Shown: positions 48,392 through 56,928 of the stretch, piece after piece
How the letters are laid out: the number at the start of each line of letters is the position of its first letter
How positions within the stretch are numbered: the first letter of the stretch is position 1
From: a virus
Virus record (IMG/VR): IMGVR_UViG_3300046001_005260
Location: 1-64,000 of that record
Strand: one strand, 5' to 3'
Length of the DNA: 64,000 nt
Notes under the pieces: generated by a model
The model's input: only the letters and a program-made list of their open reading frames with translations
What the model was told of the DNA's origin: nothing
Database searches by the model: none
Position numbers and translations under genes: made by a program

Positions 48392-48826
48392 TCAGAAGTC
48401 AAGGAGGGTTGCCCCGCCGTATGCGACTGAGCTTGAAGTGGATTCTGGAATCGTGCCGGATGGCGTCTCGATTCGGACGGAACACGATGCAACGGCGTCA
48501 AGGAACTCGTGCGCCTTGCGCAGTTCCTCGCGTCGCACTTCGCTTGCGCCCTCAGACAGTGGCAGCGACCCGACAAGCGCGTCTCTAGCAATCGTGCAAG
48601 CGGCAAACAGGCACTCGCTTGGAATGGTCCCGGCTGGCCCTAGCTTCGACAGGTTGGCGCGGCAGGATGCGACTTTTCCCCGCACCATTGCGGTTACTTG
48701 CGCGATGATACCAGCGATAGCGTCAACGCCTGATTCGGCAGATTGCGCCGCATCCACATAGCCCGCCAACTCGTCACTTGATAGACGAGCGTTGATGTGA
48801 TCGGCGGTAATGGCGAGCCAAGACAT
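48392..48826 (-). CDS. Mu gp36-like head-completion protein, unit B (144 aa)
   Basis: The start at 48826 was chosen by homology to unit A (MSWLAITADHINARLSSDEL); a longer open frame to 49108 runs through the terminator and decoration gene and is not credible. Nearly identical core to unit A. Confidence 0.65.
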   Translation of the reverse strand: MSWLAITADHINARLSSDELAGYVDAAQSAESGVDAIAGIIAQVTAMVRGKVASCRANLSKLGPAGTIPSECLFAACTIARDALVGSLPLSEGASEVRREELRKAHEFLDAVASCSVRIETPSGTIPESTSSSVAYGGATLLDF

Positions 48827-48830
48827 AAGC

Positions 48831-48872
48831 TTAAAAGAAAGTCCCCGCCCGCTTTCGACGGCGAGCGGGGAC
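48831..48872 (-). terminator. Intrinsic terminator after the capsid genes, unit B
   Basis: Same hairpin as at 8020-8051 (GTCCCCGCTCGC with GCGGGCGGGGAC on the minus strand), followed here by TTTCTTTT. Conservation of the hairpin while flanks differ supports function. Confidence 0.75.
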
Positions 48873-48899
48873 CAATGACCAACAAGCAACCAATGCGAA

Positions 48900-49301
48900 T
48901 CAGAACAGTAGCGAGACGGTGAATGACCCGGCGAGCGTGCCTGGGGTGGCGGTAGCGGTTTGAGCGACGCGGATGTAACGGCGAGTGTTTGGGGGGAGTC
49001 GGAAGCGAACGGTTTTCGCAGCGCAGCCAGCCGAACTTGCGCCGGTTTGCGTGGTGGAAATGAGCGGGTCAACCGCCGTGAAGTCGGTTCCGTTGGCGCT
49101 GTCTTCAAGCTTGAATGTTAGAACCTTCGTATCGGACAGTCCAGCTTCAGCGGGCAAGCTCAATTCGACGGCCATTTGTTCAATCTCGCCGCCGATGGTC
49201 TGTTCAAGGTCGATGCCGTCCGAGTTGGCCCCGGCTGCGGCATTCGCCTTGGTGACGATCTTATTCAGGTCTTTCAGTGCGCGGGCAAATTCATTAGCCA
49301 T
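48900..49301 (-). CDS. Capsid decoration/cement-like protein, unit B (133 aa)
   Basis: Shares with unit A the blocks DLEQTIGGEIEQMAVE, FKLEDSANGTDFTAVDPLISTT and PPNTRRYIRVAQTAT. Its N-terminal region is different (charged helix). It follows the capsid gene. Confidence 0.6.
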   Translation of the reverse strand: MANEFARALKDLNKIVTKANAAAGANSDGIDLEQTIGGEIEQMAVELSLPAEAGLSDTKVLTFKLEDSANGTDFTAVDPLISTTQTGASSAGCAAKTVRFRLPPNTRRYIRVAQTATATPGTLAGSFTVSLLF

Positions 49302-49329
49302 GATGTTTTGTCTTTCTTGGTGTTAGAGG

Positions 49330-50271
49330 TTAGGAAAGCGTTTCGGTGTTGAGAATCGAATCGGTAGCAATGATCGGAATCCCCTCGAAATCGGTTGGAG
49401 TCGGCGCGTAAACCGAGCTTCCGCCAGCTTCGCCTTTTTTGCCGGTGAGTTGCAGCGCAGCGACCGCAGAACGGGCGATTTGCAACTGCGAACGGCTGCG
49501 GCGGCTCATGTAAATCGCATCCGGCATGACTCCTGCTGGGAACAGCGCGAGTCCAGCGGCGAGCAACGCATCGGTCAGGCCTTTGCCGCTGTCGGTGGTC
49601 AAGTCGCGAATGCGGACGACGCTGTTCGGGTTGGTGCATTGGATGCCAGCCCAGCCGGTGAGGTGGGAAACGCGAGCATCGAACTTGCCGCCGCTGGCGT
49701 CTTCTGCGGTTTCATCGCGGAAGGCAGGGAGCGTAAGGACAGTGCCATTGCCAAAGATAACTTGCACGTCCTTGATGCCGTATTTCACGAAGTAAACCGA
49801 GCTTGCCACGTTGTCAGTGGTGCCGCCAGCGTCGAGAGTCATGGAGCTTCCGACAACGTCTTGCAGGCCGATATGGCCTTTGGCGTCGTATGCCTTGCCG
49901 TAGTAGATTTGACGGCCAAGCAGGCGCATCACAGCCTCGGTGACGCCCATTGACTCGTCTGTTTCGAGACTGGATTGGGAGTTGTCGGCGGAGATAAGCG
50001 CCTTGTCGATTTGGATCAGTGCCCGAATCGGGAAGCACTCAACCAGCTTGTTGGCGTAGGTTGATTTGCTCGCCGCTACGCCTTCATTCACATGAGTGAA
50101 CGCGGCGGAAGGCAGGCCAGTGCGCAGCAACGTGTGGTAGCTGGTCCCCTTGATCGTGCGAGCCGGGAAGTTGGCAAGTTCGGGAGCGGACGAGAGATTG
50201 GCTTCAATCAAGCCAACTTCTTTGGAAGAGTTCTGGCGCTTGGCCAGGTCGAGCATGGTGAGAACGGACAT
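49330..50271 (-). CDS. Major capsid protein, unit B (313 aa)
   Basis: Collinear with unit A's capsid protein (LTMLDLAKRQNSSKEVGLIEANL; TTGFT-equivalent AFTHVNEGVAASKSTY; GGTTDNVASSVYFVKYG). Two residues shorter. Upstream of the decoration gene and conserved terminator. Confidence 0.75.
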   Translation of the reverse strand: MSVLTMLDLAKRQNSSKEVGLIEANLSSAPELANFPARTIKGTSYHTLLRTGLPSAAFTHVNEGVAASKSTYANKLVECFPIRALIQIDKALISADNSQSSLETDESMGVTEAVMRLLGRQIYYGKAYDAKGHIGLQDVVGSSMTLDAGGTTDNVASSVYFVKYGIKDVQVIFGNGTVLTLPAFRDETAEDASGGKFDARVSHLTGWAGIQCTNPNSVVRIRDLTTDSGKGLTDALLAAGLALFPAGVMPDAIYMSRRSRSQLQIARSAVAALQLTGKKGEAGGSSVYAPTPTDFEGIPIIATDSILNTETLS

Positions 50272-50297
50272 GATGTGCGGTTTCTATGGGTGAATGG

Positions 50298-51266
50298 TTA
50301 GGCTTTTTCTTCGGCGGCGATTGCGGCTTCGACCTTTTCGCGTGGGCTGAGTTCCTTTTCGGTGGCGTCGGCGGCTTTGACCGGCGCAATCGGCTGATCC
50401 AGCTTGTCAAACTTGGCAGGCAGCGCAGCGATGAACTGAGCGCCGAGCGCTTCGTTGGCTTCAAGGAAAGAAAGCACTTGACCCTTGGTCGCTTCGTCTT
50501 TTGGGGCGATCTTGCCAGCGGCAACCGCAGCTTCTACGATGGCGCCCAGGCGAGCCTTGTTAGCTTCTGCCAGTTTGGCTTCTGCCATGTCATTTGATTT
50601 CTTCAGTTCCGCCAACTCTGCTTCAAGTTCAGCGATGCGCTTTGCTTTGTCGGTCATCTCGCCGTCCATGGCGGCAACCTTGGCGAGCGCGGATTGTTCG
50701 GCGGATTCATGGGCGGGGTCAATCCCGAGTTTGGCGAGCAATAGTTTCATTGTGCGGGGCGGTATAGGTGAGGATTCTGCCGCGTCACTTGCGGCGATGC
50801 GTGGAATTTCACGGAAAGCAGGCTCGTTCACAAGCGCTCCGAGTGGTCCCCGGTCTGGAAGCCCGGCGGGCGTGCCGTTTTCGTCCATCAGGAAGGTGGG
50901 CGAGAAGTAGGAAAAATCTTTGCCTTCGATGGCTGCGCGGCCCGCTCCGGTCCATTCCAGCGAGCACATGACACCCTTGCCGGGTTCGTAGCGGAATGAC
51001 TGAGGAAGCGCGCTTGATTTGCCGCCTTTGTGTTCAAAGTCAAACCACGGGCGGACGTTTCCCGCCTGTCGCTTCATGAGGTCAGCTTGCAGGCTGGCGG
51101 CGATTTCCTCGCCACGTTCGGCAGGAATGCGAACGGTGATTTGCTTTGCCTTGCCGTTGACGAACGGGGTGATTGTATGCTCGCCCTCTGGCAAATACAC
51201 GATTTCGCCAGTAGCCCCGCCATCAGGTAGGAGGCTAGCAAATGCGGTTACAAGGAGCGGCTTCAC
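50298..51266 (-). CDS. Mu gpI-like prohead protease with C-terminal scaffold, unit B (322 aa)
   Basis: Protease part VTAFASLLPDGGATGEIVYLP, FDFEHKGGKSSALPQSF and FSYFSPTFLMDENG; scaffold part from the internal ATG at 50750. The GTG at 51266 was chosen by alignment with unit A, since the longer frame to 51413 enters the promoter region of the plus-strand cassette. The late element is 44 bp upstream. Scaffold start and its upstream element copy (50842-50854) match unit A in spacing. Confidence 0.8.
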   Translation of the reverse strand: MKPLLVTAFASLLPDGGATGEIVYLPEGEHTITPFVNGKAKQITVRIPAERGEEIAASLQADLMKRQAGNVRPWFDFEHKGGKSSALPQSFRYEPGKGVMCSLEWTGAGRAAIEGKDFSYFSPTFLMDENGTPAGLPDRGPLGALVNEPAFREIPRIAASDAAESSPIPPRTMKLLLAKLGIDPAHESAEQSALAKVAAMDGEMTDKAKRIAELEAELAELKKSNDMAEAKLAEANKARLGAIVEAAVAAGKIAPKDEATKGQVLSFLEANEALGAQFIAALPAKFDKLDQPIAPVKAADATEKELSPREKVEAAIAAEEKA

Positions 51267-51309
51267 GTCGCAATGAAACACCCGCTTTGACGGGTTGGCT
51301 ATCGCGGCG

Positions 51310-51322
51310 AGTGGTCCCCGGT
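51310..51322 (-). promoter_or_regulatory. Late-promoter-like element before the protease, unit B
   Basis: Minus-strand ACCGGGGACCACT with 3' end 44 bp from the GTG start. It is the unit B variant (A and C where unit A has G and T). It lies between the start of the protease and the plus-strand cassette, so protease transcription can restart after the insertion. Confidence 0.55.
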
Positions 51323-51363
51323 TAGGCGATTTCAGGCAAAGTGAAAATAGTTTGAAAAACTTG

Positions 51364-51392
51364 TTGACGAAATCAGCGGATTGCAGTAATTT
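51364..51392 (+). promoter_or_regulatory. Sigma70-like promoter of the plus-strand cassette, unit B
   Basis: TTGACG, 17 bp, TAATTT, 27 bp upstream of the first plus-strand ATG at 51420. This is the clearest sigma70-type promoter in the window and points against the late operon. Confidence 0.65.
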
Positions 51393-51419
51393 TCTCCCGG
51401 CAGCAAGCCACACCGCAAA

Positions 51420-51740
51420 ATGACAACTTCATTCAGCAAATTCCAAACCGCAACGCTTCCAGAAACCACTGCCGATGCAATCGGATTCTTTGAAGCCATC
51501 GCGCTTGCCGGACTTGAAAAACAATTCGTCAGAATCCCGGTCGCAACCCAACGCCGCCACTTCGGAAGCGCCCCATTCGGAAAGCTCGCCGTGAAAGTCG
51601 AAAACTCAACCTGCCGCACAATCAAGGCAATGGACTTTGGTCGCGACTTTGACACCCAAGAGGCATCATGGAGCATGGCAGACAGGGCGTGGCGGTCAGC
51701 AGATGGCGAGAGAATCCTTGAGTCATTCCCGAAAGCATAA
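51420..51740 (+). CDS. First plus-strand cassette gene, unit B (106 aa)
   Basis: MTTSFSKFQTATLPETTADA... with SAPFGKLAVKVENSTCRTIKAMDFGRDFDTQEASW. Not recognised. It is on the opposite strand to all flanking late genes and has no counterpart at the same locus in unit A (10480-10542). Probably a moron gene expressed from its own promoter. Confidence 0.6.
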   Translation: MTTSFSKFQTATLPETTADAIGFFEAIALAGLEKQFVRIPVATQRRHFGSAPFGKLAVKVENSTCRTIKAMDFGRDFDTQEASWSMADRAWRSADGERILESFPKA

Positions 51741-51776
51741 CCAAAACGCGGGGTTCAATCCCCCGATATTAATCAA

Positions 51777-52037
51777 ATGAGAAACTTCAAAGAAGTCAGT
51801 CAATCGGACATTCAAGACGGACAATCGTATTTTTTGGCCCGCAAAATCAAAACTTCAATCTGGTTTTGGTCGCAGCCCAAAAACGGTCCAGAAAAATGGA
51901 CATCAAAACCGGGGATTGCGGTTCATTTTGTTGGAGGGGATGATCTTCGGAAAGTCTTTGATAAAAACCGACAGGTTGAAATGGTTGCAATCGAAGTGCC
52001 CAGCGATCACGCAAAAAGATGGAGGGCGAGGAAATAG
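51777..52037 (+). CDS. Second plus-strand cassette gene, unit B (86 aa)
   Basis: MRNFKEVSQSDIQDGQSYFLARKIKTSIWFWSQPKNGPEKWTSK... is a basic, Trp-containing alpha/beta protein of unknown family. It follows the first gene by 36 bp, and its stop lies 2 bp before the third gene's ATG. Function unknown; superinfection or host modulation is possible. Confidence 0.55.
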   Translation: MRNFKEVSQSDIQDGQSYFLARKIKTSIWFWSQPKNGPEKWTSKPGIAVHFVGGDDLRKVFDKNRQVEMVAIEVPSDHAKRWRARK

Positions 52038-52039
52038 CC

Positions 52040-52228
52040 ATGACCCCAAAACCAACCAAAGGCGGAAAACGCCCCGGCTCAGGCCGTAAGCCAAAACCAG
52101 ACAAGCGGGTTACGCGGTCAATCAGCCTTCCGCCCGAGTCATGGGCCAAGCTGGACGATCTGGCGGCAAAGCGTGGCGCTTCCCGGTCGGAAGCGGTAAA
52201 CGGGCTAATCACTCGAAAGAGTCGATAA
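52040..52228 (+). CDS. Ribbon-helix-helix protein, third plus-strand cassette gene, unit B (62 aa)
   Basis: A basic N-terminus (GGKRPGSGRKPKPDKR) precedes a ribbon-helix-helix domain VTRSISLPPESWAKLDDLAAKRGASRSEAV. The ATG at 52040 with a GAGGAA SD sequence is preferred over 52019. RHH proteins are small DNA-binding regulators or antitoxins. Its 3' end overlaps the gpG-like gene tail to tail by 20 bp. Confidence 0.65.
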   Translation: MTPKPTKGGKRPGSGRKPKPDKRVTRSISLPPESWAKLDDLAAKRGASRSEAVNGLITRKSR

Positions 52229-52862
52229 AATCCTCAATCGCTTGCGCTGCCGCCGTGGTGATGGCTGCGACCGGTGGCAAAATCCCGCTGTCGCCACGAT
52301 GCCGCGTGATCGTGCGCAGCGTGTAGAGCAATTTGCCGCCAACCTTCGGCAGCGTGATCTTTTTGCCCTTGTTTGGGCCATGTTTTGCGACAATTTCCAC
52401 GCCTTCGACGAGGTATCCGACAGTCTCGCGCCCCCGTGCCGCGTGAATGAACGCTAGGATGCCGGATTGCGAGGGTTGAACGCGTCGCCCGTCCTTCACC
52501 ATCACGGCCTTTGAAGGGATGGCAAGCGCCCGCGTGGGGCGTCCGGTGTAGGAACTGATTGACTTGCCCGGCGTGACTTCGCCGCCGTAGTAGCGCAAGG
52601 CAATGAACGATTCGCGCAGCGTGACGGTTGCGCGCTCGTTGTCGTGGTTTGCCTCTGCTGATTTCCAAACGTCACGCCAAAATGCCAACCCGTCCTTGTC
52701 GCGTGGAAAATACTTCGTTTCAAGATGATCTCTGACAAGTTCCCGCGCAGCCGTGGCAATGACATCGTGCATTCCAACCCGGTCTTGCGTCGCCCGCGTA
52801 ATCGCCCGCAAGCTAGCGTTGGCGGCTGCTGAATCAATCGAAACCGTAATGGACAGACTCAT
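52209..52862 (-). CDS. Mu gpG-like virion morphogenesis protein, unit B (217 aa)
   Basis: The start at 52862 overlaps the F-like stop (ATGA) and gives MSLSITVSIDSAAANASLRAIT as in unit A; a longer frame to 53090 is not credible. Collinear with unit A throughout. Confidence 0.75.
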   Translation of the reverse strand: MSLSITVSIDSAAANASLRAITRATQDRVGMHDVIATAARELVRDHLETKYFPRDKDGLAFWRDVWKSAEANHDNERATVTLRESFIALRYYGGEVTPGKSISSYTGRPTRALAIPSKAVMVKDGRRVQPSQSGILAFIHAARGRETVGYLVEGVEIVAKHGPNKGKKITLPKVGGKLLYTLRTITRHRGDSGILPPVAAITTAAAQAIEDFIDSFE

Positions 52863-54184
52863 AAGATTTCCTCCAGAACGATATTGATTGAACGCTTGCC
52901 CTTGTCGCTGGAAAAGATGGCAACCTTGAACTCTTTCCCTCCGACGTAAACAAACCCCGGCTTGCCCGGTCGCAGCGCTGAAATGTCGATTGCATTCGTT
53001 CCGTTGCGGACGTTTACAAGGACTTTCCACCCGTCGCCAATCTCGCCAAGAACCCGGTTGGCTTCGGTGATGGTTGAGACAAAATCCCACCCGGCGACGT
53101 TGGCGGGGATGGTCAGAACCTTCTGATAAAGCCCGCGAATGAACGCGGAAACATCGGACGCAGCGAGGCGGAATGCGCGGTAAAGCTGCGCAGGAACGCT
53201 CTCGGTTTCGATGCGGTCAAACAGCTTTCGCAGCGTCACCCGGTCATCCTGTCGGTCAGCCTTTAGCCCGCCTTTCCATGTCGCCAGCGCGTCGCGTTGG
53301 GTCAAGATGTCAAATTCTGGCGGGGCAGGCTTAGCCCATAGGTCGGCGAGCGCCTTCGCGGTGTAGGGTTTGCTGCCGTCCGGATCGGTAAAAATCAGCT
53401 TGTCGCCGTCCCATTGCGCAAGTCGCCCCATGCGTCGCCCGATATGCTCGCGTAAGTCCCCGTCGATGATTGCTGGCGTTACCATCAGCCCGTCATTCAT
53501 GGACTTGAAAACGGGCTGCTGCATCGGGTTGTTGTTCGGGTCAAGCGGCAGTCCGAGCGCCTTTGCTCCCCGGCGTGACACAAGCTTGGTATCCATGCCG
53601 CTGCCAAAGTCGAACGGCGCCCATGGTTGATTGAAGCGCGACAACGCGGCCCAAATCGGGTGATTCGTTAGCGCGACTTTCTCAGTCGGGTGAACGCCTG
53701 GAATTGAAGCGGTTGCCGACTTGGCCATGGCCCATCGGGTTTCCCAGTCTCGCGGCTCGCGCTTTGGCGTTAGCCGAAAGAATCGGCGGGCAGGGAATGC
53801 GCGGATTGCGGTCTGGTCCCTTACCCATTGAGCATGACCGCGCGCCATGTTGAGGTTCGTCGAAAGAACTACGTTCACGCGGTCAAGGCTGGACAGGTCT
53901 TGCAGGCTCCCCTCTTTCCCGGCGGGCGGAGTGTAGCCGTATTCTTTGAGCCACATTTGCAACTCTTTCGACGCCGTGCCGCGGTCCCGCGTCCCCTTGG
54001 TCACTTCGTCCACGCTTTGCCTGAATCGCTGCAAAATCTCCGCGTCGGTGACTCGCGACATGAAAAAAGCCCGCTGCCGTATCTCAGTCGGGACGCTCGC
54101 CCATTCGTCGCTTGTCAGCGCGGCGGGTAGGTTTTCCCGGCGTGCGAGCGATTGAAAAGCCTGGTTGTAGTCGCCATCGTTCAT
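52859..54184 (-). CDS. Mu F-like head morphogenesis protein, unit B (441 aa)
   Basis: Homologue of unit A 11193-12509 with the same domain order (AFQSLARRENLPAALTS; EILQRFRQSVDEVTKG; C-terminal FVYVGGKEFKVAIFSSDKG). Start at 54184 overlaps the portal stop by 4 bp. Confidence 0.75.
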   Translation of the reverse strand: MNDGDYNQAFQSLARRENLPAALTSDEWASVPTEIRQRAFFMSRVTDAEILQRFRQSVDEVTKGTRDRGTASKELQMWLKEYGYTPPAGKEGSLQDLSSLDRVNVVLSTNLNMARGHAQWVRDQTAIRAFPARRFFRLTPKREPRDWETRWAMAKSATASIPGVHPTEKVALTNHPIWAALSRFNQPWAPFDFGSGMDTKLVSRRGAKALGLPLDPNNNPMQQPVFKSMNDGLMVTPAIIDGDLREHIGRRMGRLAQWDGDKLIFTDPDGSKPYTAKALADLWAKPAPPEFDILTQRDALATWKGGLKADRQDDRVTLRKLFDRIETESVPAQLYRAFRLAASDVSAFIRGLYQKVLTIPANVAGWDFVSTITEANRVLGEIGDGWKVLVNVRNGTNAIDISALRPGKPGFVYVGGKEFKVAIFSSDKGKRSINIVLEEIL

Positions 54185-55719
54185 GCGGATTCTTTCGCGC
54201 CCGTGATCCACGCCGCCCCGAGCAGTGAAGCAATATTCTCCTCGTCAATCAGGCTTCCGCGTTTCACGATGTCTTCCATTTTGGCAAGCAATTCCTCCAC
54301 GCTTGCCCCTGTCGCGTCTGCGGCGGCAACGGCGGCAGTTTGTGCCACAGGAACACCCGGCGCGGCAGGCGACGGCGTAGCGGATGAAAGCAACCCCTCG
54401 CCATCGGCGGGAATAGGGATGCCGTGCCGCTCGTAAAACCATGCCTTAGAAACAGGCACCGAACCGGCGACGATTCCAAGAGCAACATCGCGCTCGGCCA
54501 TGGCTTTATCGTCCTTGGCTTCCTCGGCCCGCGCCCACATCTCCGGCATGTTCGCGCCCGTCCCGTAGTTCGCGCCGATGATTGCCGGAATGAACTGATG
54601 GGTCAGGATTTCGCCAACGAAATCAGCGACCCCGGCAACCACCCCGTCAAGCGTCCCCTGGTGAACCTCGCCAAGCGCGCGGCTTCCGCTGCCATCGGTC
54701 CCGCTGGTCAGGGTTTGGCCCAAAATGAATTGTTCGCATTGCCGGTCAGCTAGCTCGAGCAAAGCAGATTGCGGCAAAGCGTCGGACCCCTTGGAGCTGT
54801 CTAGAACATTGATCTTAGCGCCAGGGCGGGTGACGATGTATCCAAGCGAGCCAATCGTTGCCATCGCTGCTTTTACCGCGTTTTCGTCTTCAATGTCGCA
54901 CTCTGCATGACGCCACGGGATGCCGTATAGCTGCGAAAAGTTCATGAACCATTTCAGCCCGTAAACCGCGGCGAGCCAGTATTGCGCCAATGCCCGCAGC
55001 GGCGCGGCTTGTGACGGGTGGCCCGAATGTCCCGCGTGAATCGCGATCAGGAAGCGCCCATCAGGGAAATCTTGGAATTGCCGTGAACCCATAGCTCCCT
55101 GCGGGTCATACATAAGCCGATCCTCGTTATCCGGCCCGGTTTGGTAGTCGGTCGGATAGCCGTAGAATCGGGCGGAAACCGGCTTGCAGGCTCGCGGCTC
55201 CCAGCCTCGCTGCGTCCGTTCCCATCGGATCTCTGAGACATGGTGGCCGTAGTAGTAGCCCCGAACGAGATTGCGGATTGTGCCTTCAATCCCGCATTCC
55301 AAGCGGGCGGTTCGCGGTTTCATCCCCCACGCCATGCGCTCGGCGTCGGCAGCTAGCTGCTTGTCCTGGTCGGTCGGTTCCTCGTCGCCTTCCGCGTAGG
55401 GAATGACGGTCCACGGGGCGGCAATGACTAGGCGGGCAACTTCCTCAACCGACTTTTGCAGTTTGGGCCACGAGTCCATCATGGCCGTGAAAAGCAAGTC
55501 CTGGAAATGCAAGTCACCATTCAGCGCAGCCGCAAGAGTTGAGCGAACGTCGCCGGGTAGTTGCTCTCGTTCAAACACTTCCCACAAGCGATCACGCGCA
55601 GCCGCGACGTTTATTTGCTGCCCGTATGACGGCACACGGGGCGATGCTGCCGCGACCGTGGCTAGTGTGTCGCGTCGGGGTGGTAGGGCTGAGCCAATGG
55701 GGCGGAATCCGGTTGCCAT
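54181..55719 (-). CDS. Portal protein, Mu gp29/DUF935-like, unit B (512 aa)
   Basis: The start at 55719 (MATGFRPIGSALPPRRD) aligns with unit A; an open frame to 55818 would overlap the upstream gene and its promoter element. Motifs LLFTAMMDSWPKLQKSVEEV, APWTVIPYAEG, RGYYYGHHVSEI and EQFILGQTLTSGTDGSGSRA are present. The C-terminus is Ala/Pro-rich rather than acidic/basic as in unit A. Confidence 0.85.
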   Translation of the reverse strand: MATGFRPIGSALPPRRDTLATVAAASPRVPSYGQQINVAAARDRLWEVFEREQLPGDVRSTLAAALNGDLHFQDLLFTAMMDSWPKLQKSVEEVARLVIAAPWTVIPYAEGDEEPTDQDKQLAADAERMAWGMKPRTARLECGIEGTIRNLVRGYYYGHHVSEIRWERTQRGWEPRACKPVSARFYGYPTDYQTGPDNEDRLMYDPQGAMGSRQFQDFPDGRFLIAIHAGHSGHPSQAAPLRALAQYWLAAVYGLKWFMNFSQLYGIPWRHAECDIEDENAVKAAMATIGSLGYIVTRPGAKINVLDSSKGSDALPQSALLELADRQCEQFILGQTLTSGTDGSGSRALGEVHQGTLDGVVAGVADFVGEILTHQFIPAIIGANYGTGANMPEMWARAEEAKDDKAMAERDVALGIVAGSVPVSKAWFYERHGIPIPADGEGLLSSATPSPAAPGVPVAQTAAVAAADATGASVEELLAKMEDIVKRGSLIDEENIASLLGAAWITGAKESA

Positions 55720-55762
55720 GGCGCAAGCGTGCCACGGGCGGGGCGCGTTGGCATGTTTCGGG

Positions 55763-55775
55763 AGTGGTCCCCGGT
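55763..55775 (-). promoter_or_regulatory. Late-promoter-like element before the portal, unit B
   Basis: Minus-strand ACCGGGGACCACT with 3' end 44 bp from the portal ATG. Unit A has no gap and no element here, so this is an extra late start site in unit B. Confidence 0.55.
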
Positions 55776-56144
55776 CTATTCCTCCGACTGCTTGCCGGTC
55801 AGTCTCTTTCCGTGGCAAGTCTCGATTACGGATTTAACCCCATCCATTGCCACGGTTGAGCGCTCAAGCGCGATGATTAGCCGGTCCCGCTCGTCCTTCG
55901 ATTCCTTGTCCCGCGCAAGCTCCTTTGCTTCCGACTTCGCCTCGGTTCGGTCAAGTCTAGCGCTCATCCATTTGAGCGCGATGACAAGCCCGACCAGCGC
56001 TCCAAGCGGACCAACTAGCCAAGTCATCCAATCCGGCATTGGCGCGTTGGTGACATCGGCAAGCATTCGGGTCGTCTTGCTCCCGAGTAGCGAGGCGGAA
56101 ACGGCGATAAATCCAGAGGCGGCGGTTTCGATATTGGCGATCAT
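55776..56144 (-). CDS. Membrane protein with coiled coil, holin- or spanin-like, unit B (122 aa)
   Basis: Nearly identical to unit A's 121-aa protein over its first 110 residues (one membrane span near 42-60, then charged coiled coil). C-terminus differs (HGKRLTGKQSEE). The late element lies just after its stop. Confidence 0.55.
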   Translation of the reverse strand: MIANIETAASGFIAVSASLLGSKTTRMLADVTNAPMPDWMTWLVGPLGALVGLVIALKWMSARLDRTEAKSEAKELARDKESKDERDRLIIALERSTVAMDGVKSVIETCHGKRLTGKQSEE

Positions 56145-56147
56145 GGG

Positions 56148-56294
56148 TCAGTATTTTTTGCGGCAGTTCGGACAGATAGCGCAGCCCGATGGAAGGAAAT
56201 TCAGGGTTGAGCGGCAATCGCGACAAAACCCTAGCAACTTGCAGGTCTTGCCTAGCCAGTAGTGGATTATCAGGGATACGCGGCGGGCGGTCAT
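56148..56294 (-). CDS. 48-residue zinc-ribbon protein, unit B
   Basis: Encodes MTARRVSLIIHYWLGKTCKL followed by the same CRDC...CPNC ends as unit A's 14524-14670. The C-terminal 30 residues are identical between units. A longer frame in the same register to 56651 is a by-product. Confidence 0.65.
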   Translation of the reverse strand: MTARRVSLIIHYWLGKTCKLLGFCRDCRSTLNFLPSGCAICPNCRKKY

Positions 56295-56296
56295 GG

Positions 56297-56785
56297 CTAG
56301 ATTGTGAAACGGATTCGGGAGCGGATTTTCGAGACGGGGCGACGCTTTACCAGCACGGCCCCGCCTTCGCGTGTCCCTTGCCCGTCGGTGTTCCCTTCGA
56401 TGGTTTGAACCATGCCGTTGGTGATCGGTCCAATGGCGATCCCGCAGTGGGAGAACGTAAAAATCACGATGTCGCCCGCCTTGATGTCTCGGGGCGGCTT
56501 CTGGGTTTGCGTGGTGGCGTCTTGTGCCAGACTCCAAAGTTCCAGCGCCCACGCGCCTGCAGTGGTCGGTCGGCGAAAGGTTGGCGTTTCGCTGACTCCG
56601 CATCGCGCCATAGCCTCGCGAACGACCCAACAAACGAACGCAGCGCACCATGGCCAGCCTTGCGATGGGTCGAGCGAGGTTGCGCCTTTATAGGCGTCAA
56701 CCCGTGGCCCGCAGTTGGTTCCGTTGAGTTCCTCAACTCCGATCTCTGCCGCTGCAACGTCAACGATGGATTGCGCGAGTCTCAT
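56297..56785 (-). CDS. CHAP-type endolysin, unit B (162 aa)
   Basis: Close homologue of unit A's endolysin with catalytic Cys in PWCAAFVCWVVREA and His in FTFSHCGIAIG. It overlaps the lipoprotein stop by 4 bp. Confidence 0.8.
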   Translation of the reverse strand: MRLAQSIVDVAAAEIGVEELNGTNCGPRVDAYKGATSLDPSQGWPWCAAFVCWVVREAMARCGVSETPTFRRPTTAGAWALELWSLAQDATTQTQKPPRDIKAGDIVIFTFSHCGIAIGPITNGMVQTIEGNTDGQGTREGGAVLVKRRPVSKIRSRIRFTI

Positions 56786-56928
56786 TTAGCTGAGCGGATA
56801 ACTTTAGCGACCCCGTCGCCGTCCAGCGTTGCCGAGCGGTTCCCTGCGTCGTCCCATGTCACGGTGCAAGCGGTGAGCGAATACGCCAGCAAGGCCAGCG
56901 CGGCAGCGTATGCGATTCGGGTTTTCAT
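56782..56928 (-). CDS. Small lysis-cassette lipoprotein, unit B (48 aa)
   Basis: MKTRIAYAAALALLAYSLTAC gives a signal peptide and lipobox LTAC. The mature part is only 28 residues. Position beside the endolysin fits an outer-membrane spanin or lysis accessory. Order with the membrane gene is reversed relative to unit A. Confidence 0.6.
   Translation of the reverse strand: MKTRIAYAAALALLAYSLTACTVTWDDAGNRSATLDGDGVAKVIRSAK

Noticed and set aside
48392-49108. 238-codon version of the gp36-like gene
   Set aside because: The extra 94 codons run through the conserved terminator and part of the decoration gene; homology sets the start at 48826.
56148-56651. 167-codon ORF extending the 48-aa zinc-ribbon gene
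   Set aside because: The extension is antisense-like His/Arg-rich sequence inside the endolysin gene in another frame; unit A supports only the 48-aa gene.
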